Translations under genes and position numbers: made by a program
Notes under the pieces: model-generated
What the model saw: the letters and a program-made list of their open reading frames with translations, nothing else
Databases searched by the model: none
Told to the model about the DNA's origin: nothing
Assembly: GCF_000423085.1 (NCBI RefSeq)
Contig: NZ_AUHH01000016.1
Location: 1-64,000, forward strand
DNA: 64,000 nt
DNA from: Granulicoccus phenolivorans DSM 17626 = NBRC 107789 = JCM 15570
GTDB taxonomy: Bacteria > Actinomycetota > Actinomycetes > Propionibacteriales > Propionibacteriaceae
Direction of reading: 5' to 3'
Shown: positions 8,434-17,638 of the stretch, in pieces
How positions within the stretch are numbered: position 1 is the stretch's first letter
Layout of the letters: every line of letters begins with the position of its first letter

Positions 8434-9489
8434 ATGGCCGTAGCAGACCGCGAGAAGGCTCTCCAGGCAGCTCTCGCCCAAATCGAAAAGCAGCATGGCA
8501 AGGGCTCGATCATGCGGTTGGGGGATGAGACCCGCCAACCTATCGCCGCGATCCCGACCGGATCGGTGGCCCTCGACATCGCCCTCGGCATCGGCGGGTT
8601 GCCCCGTGGCCGGGTGGTGGAGATCTACGGGCCGGAATCCAGCGGTAAGACCACCGTCGCGCTGCATGCGATCGCCAACGCCCAGGCCGCCGGCGGCATC
8701 TGCGCCTTCATCGATGCCGAGCACGCGCTGGATCCGGAGTACGCCAAGGCCCTCGGCGTCGACACCGACTCCCTCCTGGTCTCCCAGCCCGACAACGGCG
8801 AACAGGCGCTGGAGATCGCCGACATGCTGGTCCGCTCCGGCGCCCTGGCGATGATCGTGATCGACTCGGTGGCGGCGCTGACCCCGCGCGCGGAGATCGA
8901 GGGCGAGATGGGCGACTCCCATGTGGGTCTGCAGGCCCGGCTGATGAGCCAGGCCCTGCGCAAGATGACCGGCGCGCTGAGCAACGCGGGCACGACGGCA
9001 ATCTTCATCAACCAGCTGCGCGAGAAGATCGGCGTCATGTTCGGCAACCCGGAGACCACCACCGGTGGGCGGGCGCTGAAGTTCTACTCCTCGGTCCGGC
9101 TCGATGTGCGCCGCATCGAGACGCTCAAGGACGGCACCGACATGGTCGGCAACCGCACCCGGGTCAAGGTCGTCAAGAACAAGGTGGCCCCGCCGTTCAA
9201 GCAGGCCGAGTTCGACATCCTGTACGGCGAGGGCATCTCCCGGGAAGGCTCCCTGATCGACATGGGGGTCGACTCGGCCATCATTCGCAAGGCCGGCGCC
9301 TGGTACACCTACGAGGGTGACCAGTTGGGTCAGGGCAAGGAGAACGCCCGCAACTACCTCAAGGCCCACCCGGACATTGCCGACGAGATCGAGCTCAAGA
9401 TCAAGGCGAAGCTCGGAATCGGCGCCAAGCCGGCCGGCGAGGAGGTGCCGGCCGGAGTCAATCCGGAGACCGGGGAGATCGACTTTTGA
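8434..9489 (+). CDS. recA: Recombinase RecA
   Basis: A 351-residue RecA that forms filaments on single-stranded DNA, drives strand exchange and triggers LexA self-cleavage. Visible signatures are Walker A GPESSGKT near residue 68, the motif [14 protein letters not shown] (about residues 212-225) and the ATP-binding core. No intein interrupts it. ATG 8434 is preceded by GAAAGGA (8421-8427) and gives the usual N-terminus ending in DREKAL. An in-frame ATG at 8377 would extend the protein by 19 residues. The LexA box at 8186 controls it, and recX overlaps its stop codon. Confidence 0.97.
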   Translation: MAVADREKALQAALAQIEKQHGKGSIMRLGDETRQPIAAIPTGSVALDIALGIGGLPRGRVVEIYGPESSGKTTVALHAIANAQAAGGICAFIDAEHALDPEYAKALGVDTDSLLVSQPDNGEQALEIADMLVRSGALAMIVIDSVAALTPRAEIEGEMGDSHVGLQARLMSQALRKMTGALSNAGTTAIFINQLREKIGVMFGNPETTTGGRALKFYSSVRLDVRRIETLKDGTDMVGNRTRVKVVKNKVAPPFKQAEFDILYGEGISREGSLIDMGVDSAIIRKAGAWYTYEGDQLGQGKENARNYLKAHPDIADEIELKIKAKLGIGAKPAGEEVPAGVNPETGEIDF

Positions 9490-10085
9490 GTTCCCGATCC
9501 GACCGGGGCGAGTCCGCGCAGGCCGACTCCGGCCCGACCGACTTCGAGGAGCTGGAGCGGGCCCGTGAGGTGGTCCTGCAGCAGTTGAGCCTGCGCGCAC
9601 GCACCCGCAGCGAACTGGCGGCCGTGCTGCAACGCAAAGGCATCACCCCCGAGGTGGCCGCGCAGCTGCTGGATCGGTTCGAGGAGGTCGGGCTGGTCGA
9701 TGACGCCGACTTCGCTGCCGGGTGGGTGACCTCCCGGCAGCAGCGACGCAATCTGTCCCGCCGGGCGCTGACCCAGGAACTGCGCCGCAAAGGGGTCGAG
9801 ACCGAGGTGATCGACAGCGCGGTCGCGGCGGTGTCGACCGACGATGAGTACGCCGCGGCGCTCGATCTCGCCCGGCGCAAGCTTCGCTCCATGCATGCCC
9901 TGGCGGAGCCGGTGATCCAGCGCCGACTGGCCGGAGCCCTGGCCCGCCGGGGATTCAGCGCCGAGACGACGCGTCGCGCGGTGGCCGAAGCAATGGCTGA
10001 GGCCGGCCCGGTCGCCGGGAGCGAGCCGACCGAGGCCGGGCCAAGCGATGCCGAGGAGGCGGACTGGGCCGACGACCTGCCCTGA
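9486..10085 (+). CDS. recX: Regulatory protein RecX
   Basis: A 199-residue RecX, the small helical inhibitor that caps RecA filaments. It shows [15 protein letters not shown], then [17 protein letters not shown] and [10 protein letters not shown], the usual three-helix repeat pattern (about residues 20-170), followed by an acidic tail. The start is a TTG that overlaps the recA stop (TTGA), with GGGGAG (9472-9477) 8 nt upstream, so translation is coupled to recA. This ties RecX amounts to RecA in the SOS response. Confidence 0.92.
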   Translation: MSSRSDRGESAQADSGPTDFEELERAREVVLQQLSLRARTRSELAAVLQRKGITPEVAAQLLDRFEEVGLVDDADFAAGWVTSRQQRRNLSRRALTQELRRKGVETEVIDSAVAAVSTDDEYAAALDLARRKLRSMHALAEPVIQRRLAGALARRGFSAETTRRAVAEAMAEAGPVAGSEPTEAGPSDAEEADWADDLP

Positions 10086-10233
10086 GGATGCTCCCCTCGG
10101 CCTGCGCCGGCTGCGGTCGCCCGAACCGATCCGACCCGGACCGTCAGCACGCCCGGTGCGGTAGGTTCGATAACTGCGGAGAGTTCGCGGGCCCGCGTAC
10201 ACCCCAGTGGCCGCGGAAGATGCGGGAGATCTG

Positions 10234-12141
10234 ATGAACGTCACCGAGGCGCTGTTGCTCACGGTTCTGGTGGTCCTGGTTCTCGGGATCACCGGGCTCG
10301 CCGTGCTGCTGCGCCGTCGTCCTCGCACCGAGTCAGCGAACTCGGCGGCCGGCGCGATCGCGACGGCGGAGGAATCCGCCCGGGCCGAAGCGGTGGTCCA
10401 GCGGATCCGCACCGATCTCGACGCCGAGTGGGAGCGACTGCGCGCCGAGGAAGCAACCCTGCAGCGACTGCGGGGAGAGTTGGACGCCGACCGGGCCCGG
10501 CTGACCGACACGCAGCGCGAGCTGGCCGGTCGGGATACGGAGTTGACGGCCCGGGATGCCGAGCTGGCTGGTCGGGACACGGAACTCGCCACCCGGGACG
10601 CCGACCTGACGGCCCGGGACGCCGAGCTCGCCACCCGGGACGCCGACCTGACGGCCCGGACCGACCGGTTGGCAACCCGCGCCCGGGAACTGGACGACCG
10701 TGGACGCCAGCTGGATGCCCGCCACGAGGAGGTGCAGTCGCAGGAGGCGGTACTGCGCTCCCGGGCCGATGAGTTCGCAGTCACCCAGGAGCGGCTGCGG
10801 GCCGAGATCGACGCCGAGCGGGCCGAACTGCGCCGGATCCGCCAGGATCAGGACCGACGCGACGACCGGCTGACCGGTCGCGAGGACCGGCTCGAGGCCG
10901 AGCAGCTCCGGGTCACCGGGCTGCTGGGCGAACTCGACCGCCGCGGCCGGGACCTGTCGCTCCACGAAGCCGAGATCGGCCGGGCCACCGACCACCACCG
11001 GGCGGAACTGGAACGGATCGGGGGGCTGTCGGTGGACGAGGCCCGCACCGAGCTGATCGATGCCGCCCGCGACGAAGCCGACCGGCACTCGGTGGTGATC
11101 ACCCGGGAGATCGAGACCACCGCCCGCCGCGAAGGGGAGTCCCGGGCCCGCAAGATCATCGTCGAGGCGATCCAGCGCCTGGCCAGCGAGCAGACCGCCG
11201 AGTCGGTGGTCAGCACCGTCGAACTTCCCAGCGACGACATGAAGGGCCGCATCATTGGTCGGGAGGGTCGCAATATCCGGGCGTTCGAACAGATCACCGG
11301 GGTCAACGTGATGATCGACGACACCCCCGGCACCGTGCTCATCTCCTGCTTCGACCCGGTACGCCGGGAGACCGCCCGCCTCGCGCTGACCGATCTGATC
11401 AACGACGGCCGGATCCAGCCCGTCCGGATCGAGGAGGCGTACGAGCGAGCGGTACGACGGATCGAGGAACGCTGCCTGGAAGCCGCCGAGGATGCCTGTG
11501 CCACCGCCGGGATCGTCCCGCTGGCTCCGGATCTGATGCCGATCCTGGGCTCCCTGCAATATCGGACCTCCTACGGCCAGAACGTGCTGCGCCACCTGGT
11601 CGAGTGCGCCCACCTGGCCGGCCTGATGGCCGGGGAGCTCGGCCTCGATGTCGACCAGTGCAAACGCGCCGCGTTCCTGCACGACATCGGCAAGGCGCTG
11701 ACCCACAAGGTGCCCGGTACCCATGCCATCGTCGGAGCGAACCTGCTGCGCAAGTACGGGGAGGACCCCGACATCGTGCACGCGGTGGAGGCGCACCACA
11801 ACGAGGTCGAGCCGCACACCGTGGAGGCCATCCTCACCCAGGCGTGCGACGCGATCTCCGGCAGCCGACCGGGAGCCCGCCGGGAGTCCCTGGAGAGCTA
11901 CGTGGAGCGCCTGGAGCGGATCGAGGAGATCGCCACCGACCACCGGGGGGTGGAGAAGGCATTCGCGATGCAGGCCGGCCGCGAGGTCCGGGTGATGGTG
12001 GCCCCCGAGGACGTCGACGAGATCGGCGCGCAAGTGATCGCCCGCGACATCGCCAAGCAGATCGAACAGGAACTCACCTATCCCGGACAGATCCGGGTGA
12101 CGGTGATCCGGGAGTCCCGGGCCACCGAGATCGCGCACTGA
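10234..12141 (+). CDS. rny: Ribonuclease Y
   Basis: A 635-residue membrane-anchored endoribonuclease. An N-terminal transmembrane helix (about residues 6-28) is followed by a very long Arg/Glu/Asp-rich coiled coil (about 45-320), a KH RNA-binding domain (DDMKGRIIGREGRNIRAF) and an HD domain with HDIGKALTH and a later AHHNEVEP. RNase Y starts decay of many mRNAs in Firmicutes, while many other actinobacteria rely on RNase E and RNase J. The coiled coil is built of 7-residue repeats (see 10528-10670). ATG 10234 has GGGAGAT just upstream, and a TAGGTT -10 lies at 10162-10167. Confidence 0.93.
   Translation: MNVTEALLLTVLVVLVLGITGLAVLLRRRPRTESANSAAGAIATAEESARAEAVVQRIRTDLDAEWERLRAEEATLQRLRGELDADRARLTDTQRELAGRDTELTARDAELAGRDTELATRDADLTARDAELATRDADLTARTDRLATRARELDDRGRQLDARHEEVQSQEAVLRSRADEFAVTQERLRAEIDAERAELRRIRQDQDRRDDRLTGREDRLEAEQLRVTGLLGELDRRGRDLSLHEAEIGRATDHHRAELERIGGLSVDEARTELIDAARDEADRHSVVITREIETTARREGESRARKIIVEAIQRLASEQTAESVVSTVELPSDDMKGRIIGREGRNIRAFEQITGVNVMIDDTPGTVLISCFDPVRRETARLALTDLINDGRIQPVRIEEAYERAVRRIEERCLEAAEDACATAGIVPLAPDLMPILGSLQYRTSYGQNVLRHLVECAHLAGLMAGELGLDVDQCKRAAFLHDIGKALTHKVPGTHAIVGANLLRKYGEDPDIVHAVEAHHNEVEPHTVEAILTQACDAISGSRPGARRESLESYVERLERIEEIATDHRGVEKAFAMQAGREVRVMVAPEDVDEIGAQVIARDIAKQIEQELTYPGQIRVTVIRESRATEIAH
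10528..10670 (+). repeat. Intragenic 21/42-nt repeats in the RNase Y coiled coil
   Basis: The DNA encodes consecutive 7-residue units of the type RDAELAT/RDADLTA. An exact 30-nt word is repeated at 10588-10617 and 10630-10659, a 42-nt period. Each unit is one coiled-coil heptad, so slippage or unequal crossing-over would change rod length in whole heptads without breaking the frame. Confidence 0.85.
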
Positions 12142-12178
12142 GGATTGCGTCCCGCGCGTCCGGGCGGGGCGGGAGCGA

Positions 12179-13036
12179 TCAGGCCTTGCGCGCCACCCGG
12201 GCTATCCGTCCGGCCGTCCGCCGCGACGCCTTCTTCTCCACGAAGCCGGCGAAGTTGGTCAGGCCGAAGTTGATGATGATGTAGAGCAACGCACCCAGCG
12301 TCAGCGCGGCCACGGTGTTGCCGTTGTTGGAGGCCAGGGTGTTCATCGAGCGCAGCAACTCCGGGTAGAGCACGATCGAACCGAGGGCGGAGTCCTTCAG
12401 CACGACCACCAACTGGCTCACCAACGACGGCAGCATCGCGGTGATCGCCTGGGGCAACAGGATCGCCCACCGGGTCTGGCTGCTGCTCAGCCCGATCGCC
12501 AGGCCCGCTTCCCGCTGACCCTTCGGCAGAGCATGCATCCCCGAGCGCAGCAGTTCGGCGATCACGGCCGCGTTGTACAGCGTCAGCCCGACCACCACCG
12601 AGGTCAGCGAGATCACCGCACTGTCGATCACCAGACCCAACGGCAGGAGCACCTGAATGATCAGCTGGTAGGTGAAGATCATCATCACCAGCACCGGTAC
12701 CGCCCGGAAGAACTCGACGATCAGCGAGCACAGCCAGCGCACCGGAGCAAGGTCCGACAGCCGGCCCACGCCGAGCAGGATGCCGAGCACCAGAGCGGTC
12801 ACGATCGAGATCTCCGCCGCCTGCAGGGTATTGATCAGGCCCGGAATGATCGACGAGGTCCAGGTGATCGGCTGGAACAGGATCGCCACCTTGTCCACGG
12901 TGAACTGGCCCCGCAACCCCCAGAACAGCAGGCCGATCAGGACCAGCAGGATCGTCACCGCGATGACACCGATGATCCGGTTGCGGACCAGAGTCTTCGG
13001 CCCGGGGGCGTCGAAGAGGACGTTCGCCTGGCTCAT
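12179..13036 (-). CDS. gluD: Glutamate ABC transporter permease GluD
   Basis: A 285-residue inner-membrane permease of the polar-amino-acid (HisM/GlnP) family. Multiple hydrophobic helices are visible. The EAA-loop region, which contacts the ATPase, is REAGLAIGLSSSQTRWAILL. ATG 13036 overlaps the gluC stop by 4 nt (13033-13036). A basic C-terminal tail (EKKASRRTAGRIARVARKA) follows the last helix. It is the last gene of gluABCD and convergent with rny. The substrate assignment rests on homology to the Corynebacterium glutamate system; glutamine or aspartate cannot be excluded. Confidence 0.88.
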   Translation of the reverse strand: MSQANVLFDAPGPKTLVRNRIIGVIAVTILLVLIGLLFWGLRGQFTVDKVAILFQPITWTSSIIPGLINTLQAAEISIVTALVLGILLGVGRLSDLAPVRWLCSLIVEFFRAVPVLVMMIFTYQLIIQVLLPLGLVIDSAVISLTSVVVGLTLYNAAVIAELLRSGMHALPKGQREAGLAIGLSSSQTRWAILLPQAITAMLPSLVSQLVVVLKDSALGSIVLYPELLRSMNTLASNNGNTVAALTLGALLYIIINFGLTNFAGFVEKKASRRTAGRIARVARKA

Positions 13037-13722
13037 CGCTGCACCGTCAGCTTCCGCGAGTAGTGCGTGAACACCAACCCCGGCGGCAGGGTCAGGATGA
13101 CGAAGCCGATCGCCACGATCGCGAAGATCGCGAAGATGTAGTTCGGGTTGAACTCGATCATGTTCCGCATCATGAAGCTCGCCTCGGCGATGCCGATGGC
13201 CGCACACACCGTGGTGTTCTTCGTCAGCGCGATCAGGGTGTTGCCCAGCGGTGCGATCGCCCCGCGAAACGCCTGGGGCAGCACCACCTGCCCCAGCGTC
13301 TGCCCGAAGTTCAGCCCGATCGCCCGGGCGGCCTCGGCCTGGCCGACCGGAACGGTGTTGATCCCGCTGCGGATCGCCTCAGCCACGAAGGTCGCGTGGT
13401 ACACCGACAGGGCCACCACCGCCCAGGCGATGTTCTGCCACGCCAGGGGAGCCGAGGCGGGCAGCAGGCGTACGCCCATCAGGTTCAACAGACCGAACCC
13501 GCACAGCACCACGATCAGCGTGAGCGGCGTGTTGCGGATGAGGGTGACGTAGAGCCCGCCGAACATGCGCAGAATCCCGACCGGGCTGACCCGGAGCACG
13601 GCCACGATCAGACCGAGGATGAGGGCTCCGATCGCCGACAGGATCGTCAGCACCAGCGTCATCCCGAACGCAGCCAGGACGTTGTACTGGGGGTTCTGGA
13701 GGAGTTCCAGGAATCCTTCCAC
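13033..13722 (-). CDS. gluC: Glutamate ABC transporter permease GluC
   Basis: A 229-residue permease paired with GluD. It starts MEGFLELLQNPQYN, has several membrane helices and an EAA loop with AEAARAIGLNFGQTLGQVVL. The two permeases should form the heterodimeric channel for substrate delivered by the lipoprotein GluB. A strong hairpin (13741-13774) lies between gluB and gluC and probably lowers permease output relative to the binding protein. A GAAAGG-type ribosome site precedes the start. Confidence 0.9.
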   Translation of the reverse strand: MEGFLELLQNPQYNVLAAFGMTLVLTILSAIGALILGLIVAVLRVSPVGILRMFGGLYVTLIRNTPLTLIVVLCGFGLLNLMGVRLLPASAPLAWQNIAWAVVALSVYHATFVAEAIRSGINTVPVGQAEAARAIGLNFGQTLGQVVLPQAFRGAIAPLGNTLIALTKNTTVCAAIGIAEASFMMRNMIEFNPNYIFAIFAIVAIGFVILTLPPGLVFTHYSRKLTVQR

Positions 13723-13740
13723 GGTGGTCCTTCCGAAAGG

Positions 13741-13774
13741 GGGGACCGGCCGGCGCCGGCGCCGACCGGTCCCC
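13741..13774 (-). terminator. Intra-operon hairpin between gluB and gluC
   Basis: GGGGACCGG (13741-13749) pairs with CCGGTCCCC (13766-13774), and the GC-rich centre can pair further. It sits within the gluABCD operon immediately before gluC. It therefore acts as either a partial terminator or an mRNA-stabilising 3' structure for the highly needed binding protein, a common feature of ABC transporter operons. Confidence 0.75.
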
Positions 13775-13797
13775 TGGAGTGAATCGGATCCGACGAA

Positions 13798-14640
13798 TCA
13801 GGAGCAGGTGTCCGGCTTCGGCGGGTTGGTCTCCTTGTTGTAGGAGAACCCGGAGGCGCCCACGGTCTGGGTCAGCGCCTTCTCCCAGGAACCGTCGTCG
13901 ATCATCTTGGTGATCGCGGCGTTCACCTTCTGGCACAGCGCGGTGTCGCCCTTCTTCAGGCCCACGCCGTACTTCTCGGTGGTGAACGGGGCCCCGACGA
14001 CCTTCAGCTTGCCCTGGTAGTTGGGCTGCGCCGCATAGCCGGCCAGGATCACGTCATCGGTGCTGACCGCGTCGATCGTCTTCGAGGCCAGCGCCTCCAC
14101 ACACTTGGAGTAGGTGTCGTACTCCTGCAGCTGGGCGCCCTGGGCGTACTGGTCCTTCAGCTTCTGCGCCGAGGTCGAGCCGACCACCGAGCACAGCTTC
14201 TTCCCGTTCAGGGTCTCCGGTCCGGTGATCGAGCTGTCGTCGGAACGGATCAGCAGGTCCTGGCCGGCCACGAAGTACGGCCCACCGAAGGACACCTTCT
14301 CCTTGCGGGTGTCGGTGATGGAGTAGGTGGCGAAGATCAGCTGCACCTGGCCACCCTGAATCGCGGTCTCCCGGGTCGCCGACGGGGTCTCGACCCATTC
14401 GATGTTGGTGTAGCCCAGGTCCTTGGCGACGTACTTGGCGACCTCGACGTCGAAGCCCTGGTAGTCGTTGCCGACCTTCTGGCCCAGGCCCGGCTGGTCG
14501 AACTTGATCCCGATCTTGATCGAGCCACCCCCCTGGCTGCTCTGGCCGGACGAGGTACCCGACTGGCCGGCGACACACCCGGAGGCGGCCATGACCAGCG
14601 CCAGCGACGCCGTGAGAGCCGCGACTGACTTGATCTTCAT
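13798..14640 (-). CDS. gluB: Glutamate-binding lipoprotein GluB
   Basis: A 280-residue extracellular solute-binding protein of family 3. The N-terminus MKIKSVAALTASLALVM ends in a lipobox ASGC, with the lipid-bearing cysteine at residue 22, followed by a Ser/Gly/Gln-rich linker. The mature domain shows FDVEVAKYVAKDLGY and the family's ITDTRKEKVSFGGPYF. It should capture glutamate outside the membrane and feed GluC/GluD. It lies 105 nt downstream of gluA. Confidence 0.92.
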   Translation of the reverse strand: MKIKSVAALTASLALVMAASGCVAGQSGTSSGQSSQGGGSIKIGIKFDQPGLGQKVGNDYQGFDVEVAKYVAKDLGYTNIEWVETPSATRETAIQGGQVQLIFATYSITDTRKEKVSFGGPYFVAGQDLLIRSDDSSITGPETLNGKKLCSVVGSTSAQKLKDQYAQGAQLQEYDTYSKCVEALASKTIDAVSTDDVILAGYAAQPNYQGKLKVVGAPFTTEKYGVGLKKGDTALCQKVNAAITKMIDDGSWEKALTQTVGASGFSYNKETNPPKPDTCS

Positions 14641-14744
14641 TGATTTTCCTTCCCTAGGCGGCCGGTCGGCCGTGAGTGGTGCATCCAGTCTTGGTGATGC
14701 CTGTGAAGTTGTGTGCCGGGGCAGGCTCGCCGCCGGCGTCGGAG

Positions 14745-15521
14745 TCAGTGATGCAGGATCTTGCTGAGGAAGTCCTTGGCGCGGGCGCTCTGCGGGGCAT
14801 CGAAGAAGGAGTCCGGATCGTTCTCCTCCACGATCTGCCCATCGGCCATGAAGACCACCCGATCGGCCGCCTTGCGGGCGAACCCCATCTCGTGGGTGAC
14901 CACGACCATCGTCATGCCGCCGCGGGCAAGGTCCACCATGACGTCGAGGACCTCGTTGACCATTTCCGGGTCCAGCGCGGAGGTCGGCTCGTCGAACAGC
15001 ATGACCTTCGGGTCCATGGCCAGCGCCCGGGCGATCGCGACGCGCTGCTGCTGGCCACCGGACAACTGAGCCGGGTACTTGTCGGCCTGATTGCCGACCC
15101 CGACCCGGTCGAGCAGCTTTTCCGCCTTTTCCTTCGCTGCCGCGGCGGAGAGTTTGCGTACCTTTCGGGGGCCGAGGGTGACATTGTCGCGGACCGATTT
15201 GTGGGCGAACAGGTTGAATGACTGGAACACCATCCCGACGTCGGCACGAAGCTTCGCCAGGGCCGCCCCCTCGCTGGGCAGCACCTTGCCGTCGATCCGG
15301 ATCTCGCCGGAGTCGATCGTCTCCAGCCGGTTGATCGTGCGGCAGAGCGTGGATTTGCCCGAACCCGAGGGTCCGACGACGACAATCACCTCGCCCCGCC
15401 CGATCGACAGGTTGATGTTCTGCAGTACATGCAACGGGCCGAAGTGCTTGTTCACATCCTTGAGAACTACCAGGTCCTTCGCCTTGGGCGCCGTCGCGGT
15501 CTCTTGATCGCCGAGGGTCAT
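14745..15521 (-). CDS. gluA: Glutamate ABC transporter ATP-binding protein GluA
   Basis: A 258-residue ABC ATPase that powers the importer. Walker A is GPSGSGKST, the signature is LSGGQQQR and Walker B is [15 protein letters not shown] 15521 follows a TACTGT -10-like element with a 7-nt spacer on the minus strand, so a leaderless first gene is likely. An in-frame ATG at 15563 would add 14 residues. It is divergent from miaB across about 100 bp. Confidence 0.92.
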   Translation of the reverse strand: MTLGDQETATAPKAKDLVVLKDVNKHFGPLHVLQNINLSIGRGEVIVVVGPSGSGKSTLCRTINRLETIDSGEIRIDGKVLPSEGAALAKLRADVGMVFQSFNLFAHKSVRDNVTLGPRKVRKLSAAAAKEKAEKLLDRVGVGNQADKYPAQLSGGQQQRVAIARALAMDPKVMLFDEPTSALDPEMVNEVLDVMVDLARGGMTMVVVTHEMGFARKAADRVVFMADGQIVEENDPDSFFDAPQSARAKDFLSKILHH

Positions 15522-15619
15522 ATACCGAACAGTAAACGATCCTGTGCTACCGGGATATGACATTCGATGGAGATTGTGTTACTTCCCGCTGGGAGACCCT
15601 CAGGTACCCTTGATCCGCT

Positions 15620-17089
15620 ATGGTCCAGACCCCCACCAGCGGCGAGATGCCGCGCAGCTTCGAAGTACGCACCTACGGCTGCCAGATGAATGTCCACGAC
15701 TCCGAACGCATCGGCGGCGTCCTCGAGGAGGCCGGATATGTCCCGGTCGCCGCGGGGGAGACCGCCGACGTCGTTGTCTTCAACACCTGCGCGGTCCGCG
15801 AGAACGCCGACAACCGGCTCTACGGCAACCTGGGCCACCTGGCCTCGGTGAAGGCGGAGCGCCCCGGCATGCAGATCGCGGTGGGCGGGTGCATGGCCCA
15901 GAAGGACCGGGACACGGTGGTACGCCGGGCGCCCTGGGTGGATGCGGTGTTCGGGACCAACAATCTCGGGTCGTTGCCGGTGCTGCTGGAACGGGCCCGG
16001 ATCGCCGAGCAGGCCCAGATCGAGATCAAGGAAACCCTGGAGAAGTTCCCGTCGAACCTGCCCACCCGGCGGGATTCCGCATACTCGGCCTGGGTGTCGA
16101 TCTCGGTCGGCTGCAACAACACCTGCACCTTCTGTATCGTCCCGTCGCTGCGGGGCAAGGAGACCGACCGGCGCCCCGGGGACATCCTGCGGGAGATCCG
16201 GACCCTGGTCGACCAGGGCGTGCAGGAGATCACCCTGCTCGGCCAGAACGTCAACTCCTACGGGGTCGAGTTCGGCGATCGACAGGCCTTCGGCAAACTG
16301 CTGCGGGCCTGTGGCGAGATCGACGGGCTGGAGCGGGTCCGTTTCACCTCCCCGCATCCGGCCGCCTTCACCGACGACGTGATCGAGGCGATGGCGCAGA
16401 CCCCGAACGTGATGCCGAACCTGCACATGCCGCTGCAGTCGGGCTCGGATCGGATCCTGCGCGAGATGCGCCGCTCCTATCGCAGCGAGAAGTTCCTCGG
16501 CATCCTCGACCGGGTCCGGGCCGCGATGCCCCGGGCAGCCATCACCACCGACATCATCGTCGGTTTTCCCGGGGAGACCGAGGAGGATTTCGCCGCGACC
16601 ATGGACGTCGTGCGCGCCGCCCGGTTCAGCGGGGCGTTCACCTTCCAGTACTCGATCCGACCCGGGACGCCGGCCGCCACCATGCCGGATCAGGTGCCGC
16701 ACGAGGTTGTCACCGAGCGCTATCAGCGGCTGGTGCCCTTGGTCGATGAGATCGCCTGGGCGGAGAACCGATCCCTGGTCGGCCAGCAGGTCGAAGTGCT
16801 GTTCGCCGAGTCGGAGGGGCGCAAGGACGCCGCCACCGCCCGGATGTCCGGCCGGGCCCGGGACAACCGGCTGGTGCACGTGCGGGTCCCCGAGGACCCC
16901 GCCGACCGCCCCCGGCCCGGTGACATCGCCTTCGCGCTGGTCGATCACGCCGCCCCGCACCACCTGACCGCCGACGGTGGCATCACCGGGCTGCGGCGTA
17001 CCCGCGGTGGGGACGCCTGGCAGGCCCGCACCGAAGCGCCGCCGGCCCCGGCGGGGGTGTCCCTGGGCCTGCCGGCCGTGCGCGGCTGA
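15620..17089 (+). CDS. miaB: tRNA-2-methylthio-N6-dimethylallyladenosine synthase MiaB
   Basis: A 489-residue radical-SAM methylthiotransferase that adds the methylthio group to i6A37 of tRNA, the step after MiaA. N-terminal cluster cysteines occur in [22 protein letters not shown] and GGCMAQK. The radical-SAM motif is CNNTCTFC (Cys165, Cys169, Cys172). A TRAM domain follows near residues 385-455. YGCQMN and the nearby miaA distinguish it from RimO. A TACCCT element (15605-15610) sits 9 nt before ATG 15620 with no ribosome site, so a leaderless or near-leaderless message is likely. Confidence 0.94.
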   Translation: MVQTPTSGEMPRSFEVRTYGCQMNVHDSERIGGVLEEAGYVPVAAGETADVVVFNTCAVRENADNRLYGNLGHLASVKAERPGMQIAVGGCMAQKDRDTVVRRAPWVDAVFGTNNLGSLPVLLERARIAEQAQIEIKETLEKFPSNLPTRRDSAYSAWVSISVGCNNTCTFCIVPSLRGKETDRRPGDILREIRTLVDQGVQEITLLGQNVNSYGVEFGDRQAFGKLLRACGEIDGLERVRFTSPHPAAFTDDVIEAMAQTPNVMPNLHMPLQSGSDRILREMRRSYRSEKFLGILDRVRAAMPRAAITTDIIVGFPGETEEDFAATMDVVRAARFSGAFTFQYSIRPGTPAATMPDQVPHEVVTERYQRLVPLVDEIAWAENRSLVGQQVEVLFAESEGRKDAATARMSGRARDNRLVHVRVPEDPADRPRPGDIAFALVDHAAPHHLTADGGITGLRRTRGGDAWQARTEAPPAPAGVSLGLPAVRG

Positions 17090-17117
17090 CCCGCGCCCCG
17101 GCTCACCCGGAAAACAA

Positions 17118-17148
17118 CGAACCACCGGTCCCACGGGCCGGTGGTTCG
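17118..17148. terminator. Bidirectional terminator between miaB and the Gln-rich gene
   Basis: An 11-bp perfect stem, CGAACCACCGG (17118-17128) with CCGGTGGTTCG (17138-17148), encloses a 9-nt loop. It lies between two convergent stops, so it can serve both strands. Confidence 0.85.
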
Positions 17149-17165
17149 TCAGGCTTGCGCGCGGA

Positions 17166-17567
17166 TCAGGCCTGCTGCTCGCCCTCAGGCTGCTGCCACT
17201 GCTGCTCCTGGCCCTGCTGCTGGCCTTCCTGCTGCCACTGCTGCTCCTGGCCCTGCTGCTGGCCCTCCTGCTGCCACTGCTCCTGCGGCTGGCCCTCCTG
17301 CTGCTGACCTTCCTGCTGCCACTGCTCCTGCGGCTGCTCGGCCTGCTGCTGCTCGACCGGGGCCTCCTGGGCCGGAGCCTCGGCCTGCGGCTGGTTGCGG
17401 CTCTGATCGCCGTACTGACCCTTCAGCATGTCCTGGCCCTGGTTCACCTGACCGGCGAACTTGCCACCGGTCTTCTCATCCAGCATGTCGCCGGCCTTGT
17501 CCACGAGGCCGTCAGCCTGCTCAGCGTGCTGACCGGCCAGGTCCTTCGCCTTGTCGAAAATGCCCAT
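17166..17567 (-). CDS. MT0933-like antitoxin-family protein with Gln-rich repeat tail
   Basis: A 133-residue protein. Residues 1-52 (MGIFDKAKDLAGQHAEQ..., with DEKTGGKFAGQV) match the MT0933/Rv0909 antitoxin-like family. The remaining 80 or so residues are about half glutamine, arranged as imperfect repeats around QEQWQQEGQQ. No toxin gene lies next to it, so antitoxin function is doubtful; many homologues are solitary small soluble proteins. The tail is encoded by CTG/CAG-rich repeats (about 17170-17345). It is convergent with miaB and divergent from miaA. Confidence 0.7.
   Translation of the reverse strand: MGIFDKAKDLAGQHAEQADGLVDKAGDMLDEKTGGKFAGQVNQGQDMLKGQYGDQSRNQPQAEAPAQEAPVEQQQAEQPQEQWQQEGQQQEGQPQEQWQQEGQQQGQEQQWQQEGQQQGQEQQWQQPEGEQQA
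17170..17345 (-). repeat. Coding repeats for the Gln-rich tail
   Basis: Imperfect units of 30-40 nt encode variants of QEQWQQEGQQQ(G/EGQP), five times in a row. The DNA is rich in CTGCTG/CTGCCACTG on the plus strand and is a likely site of length variation between strains. Confidence 0.8.
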
Positions 17568-17638
17568 GTCTGATCATTCCTTTCGGATCGGGGGTGATCG
17601 GACACCTCAATTCATATCGAACCCGGCACACTGGGTCC

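Noticed and set aside
10528-10670. Possible CRISPR-like array
   Set aside because: The repeats are in frame inside rny, encode heptads and have no unique spacers.
12150-12174. Terminator between rny and gluD
   Set aside because: TCCCGC and GCGGGA can pair over 6 bp with a 13-nt loop, too weak to call.
17166-17567. Toxin-antitoxin pair
   Set aside because: The flanking genes are miaB and miaA; no toxin-like ORF lies next to it on either side.
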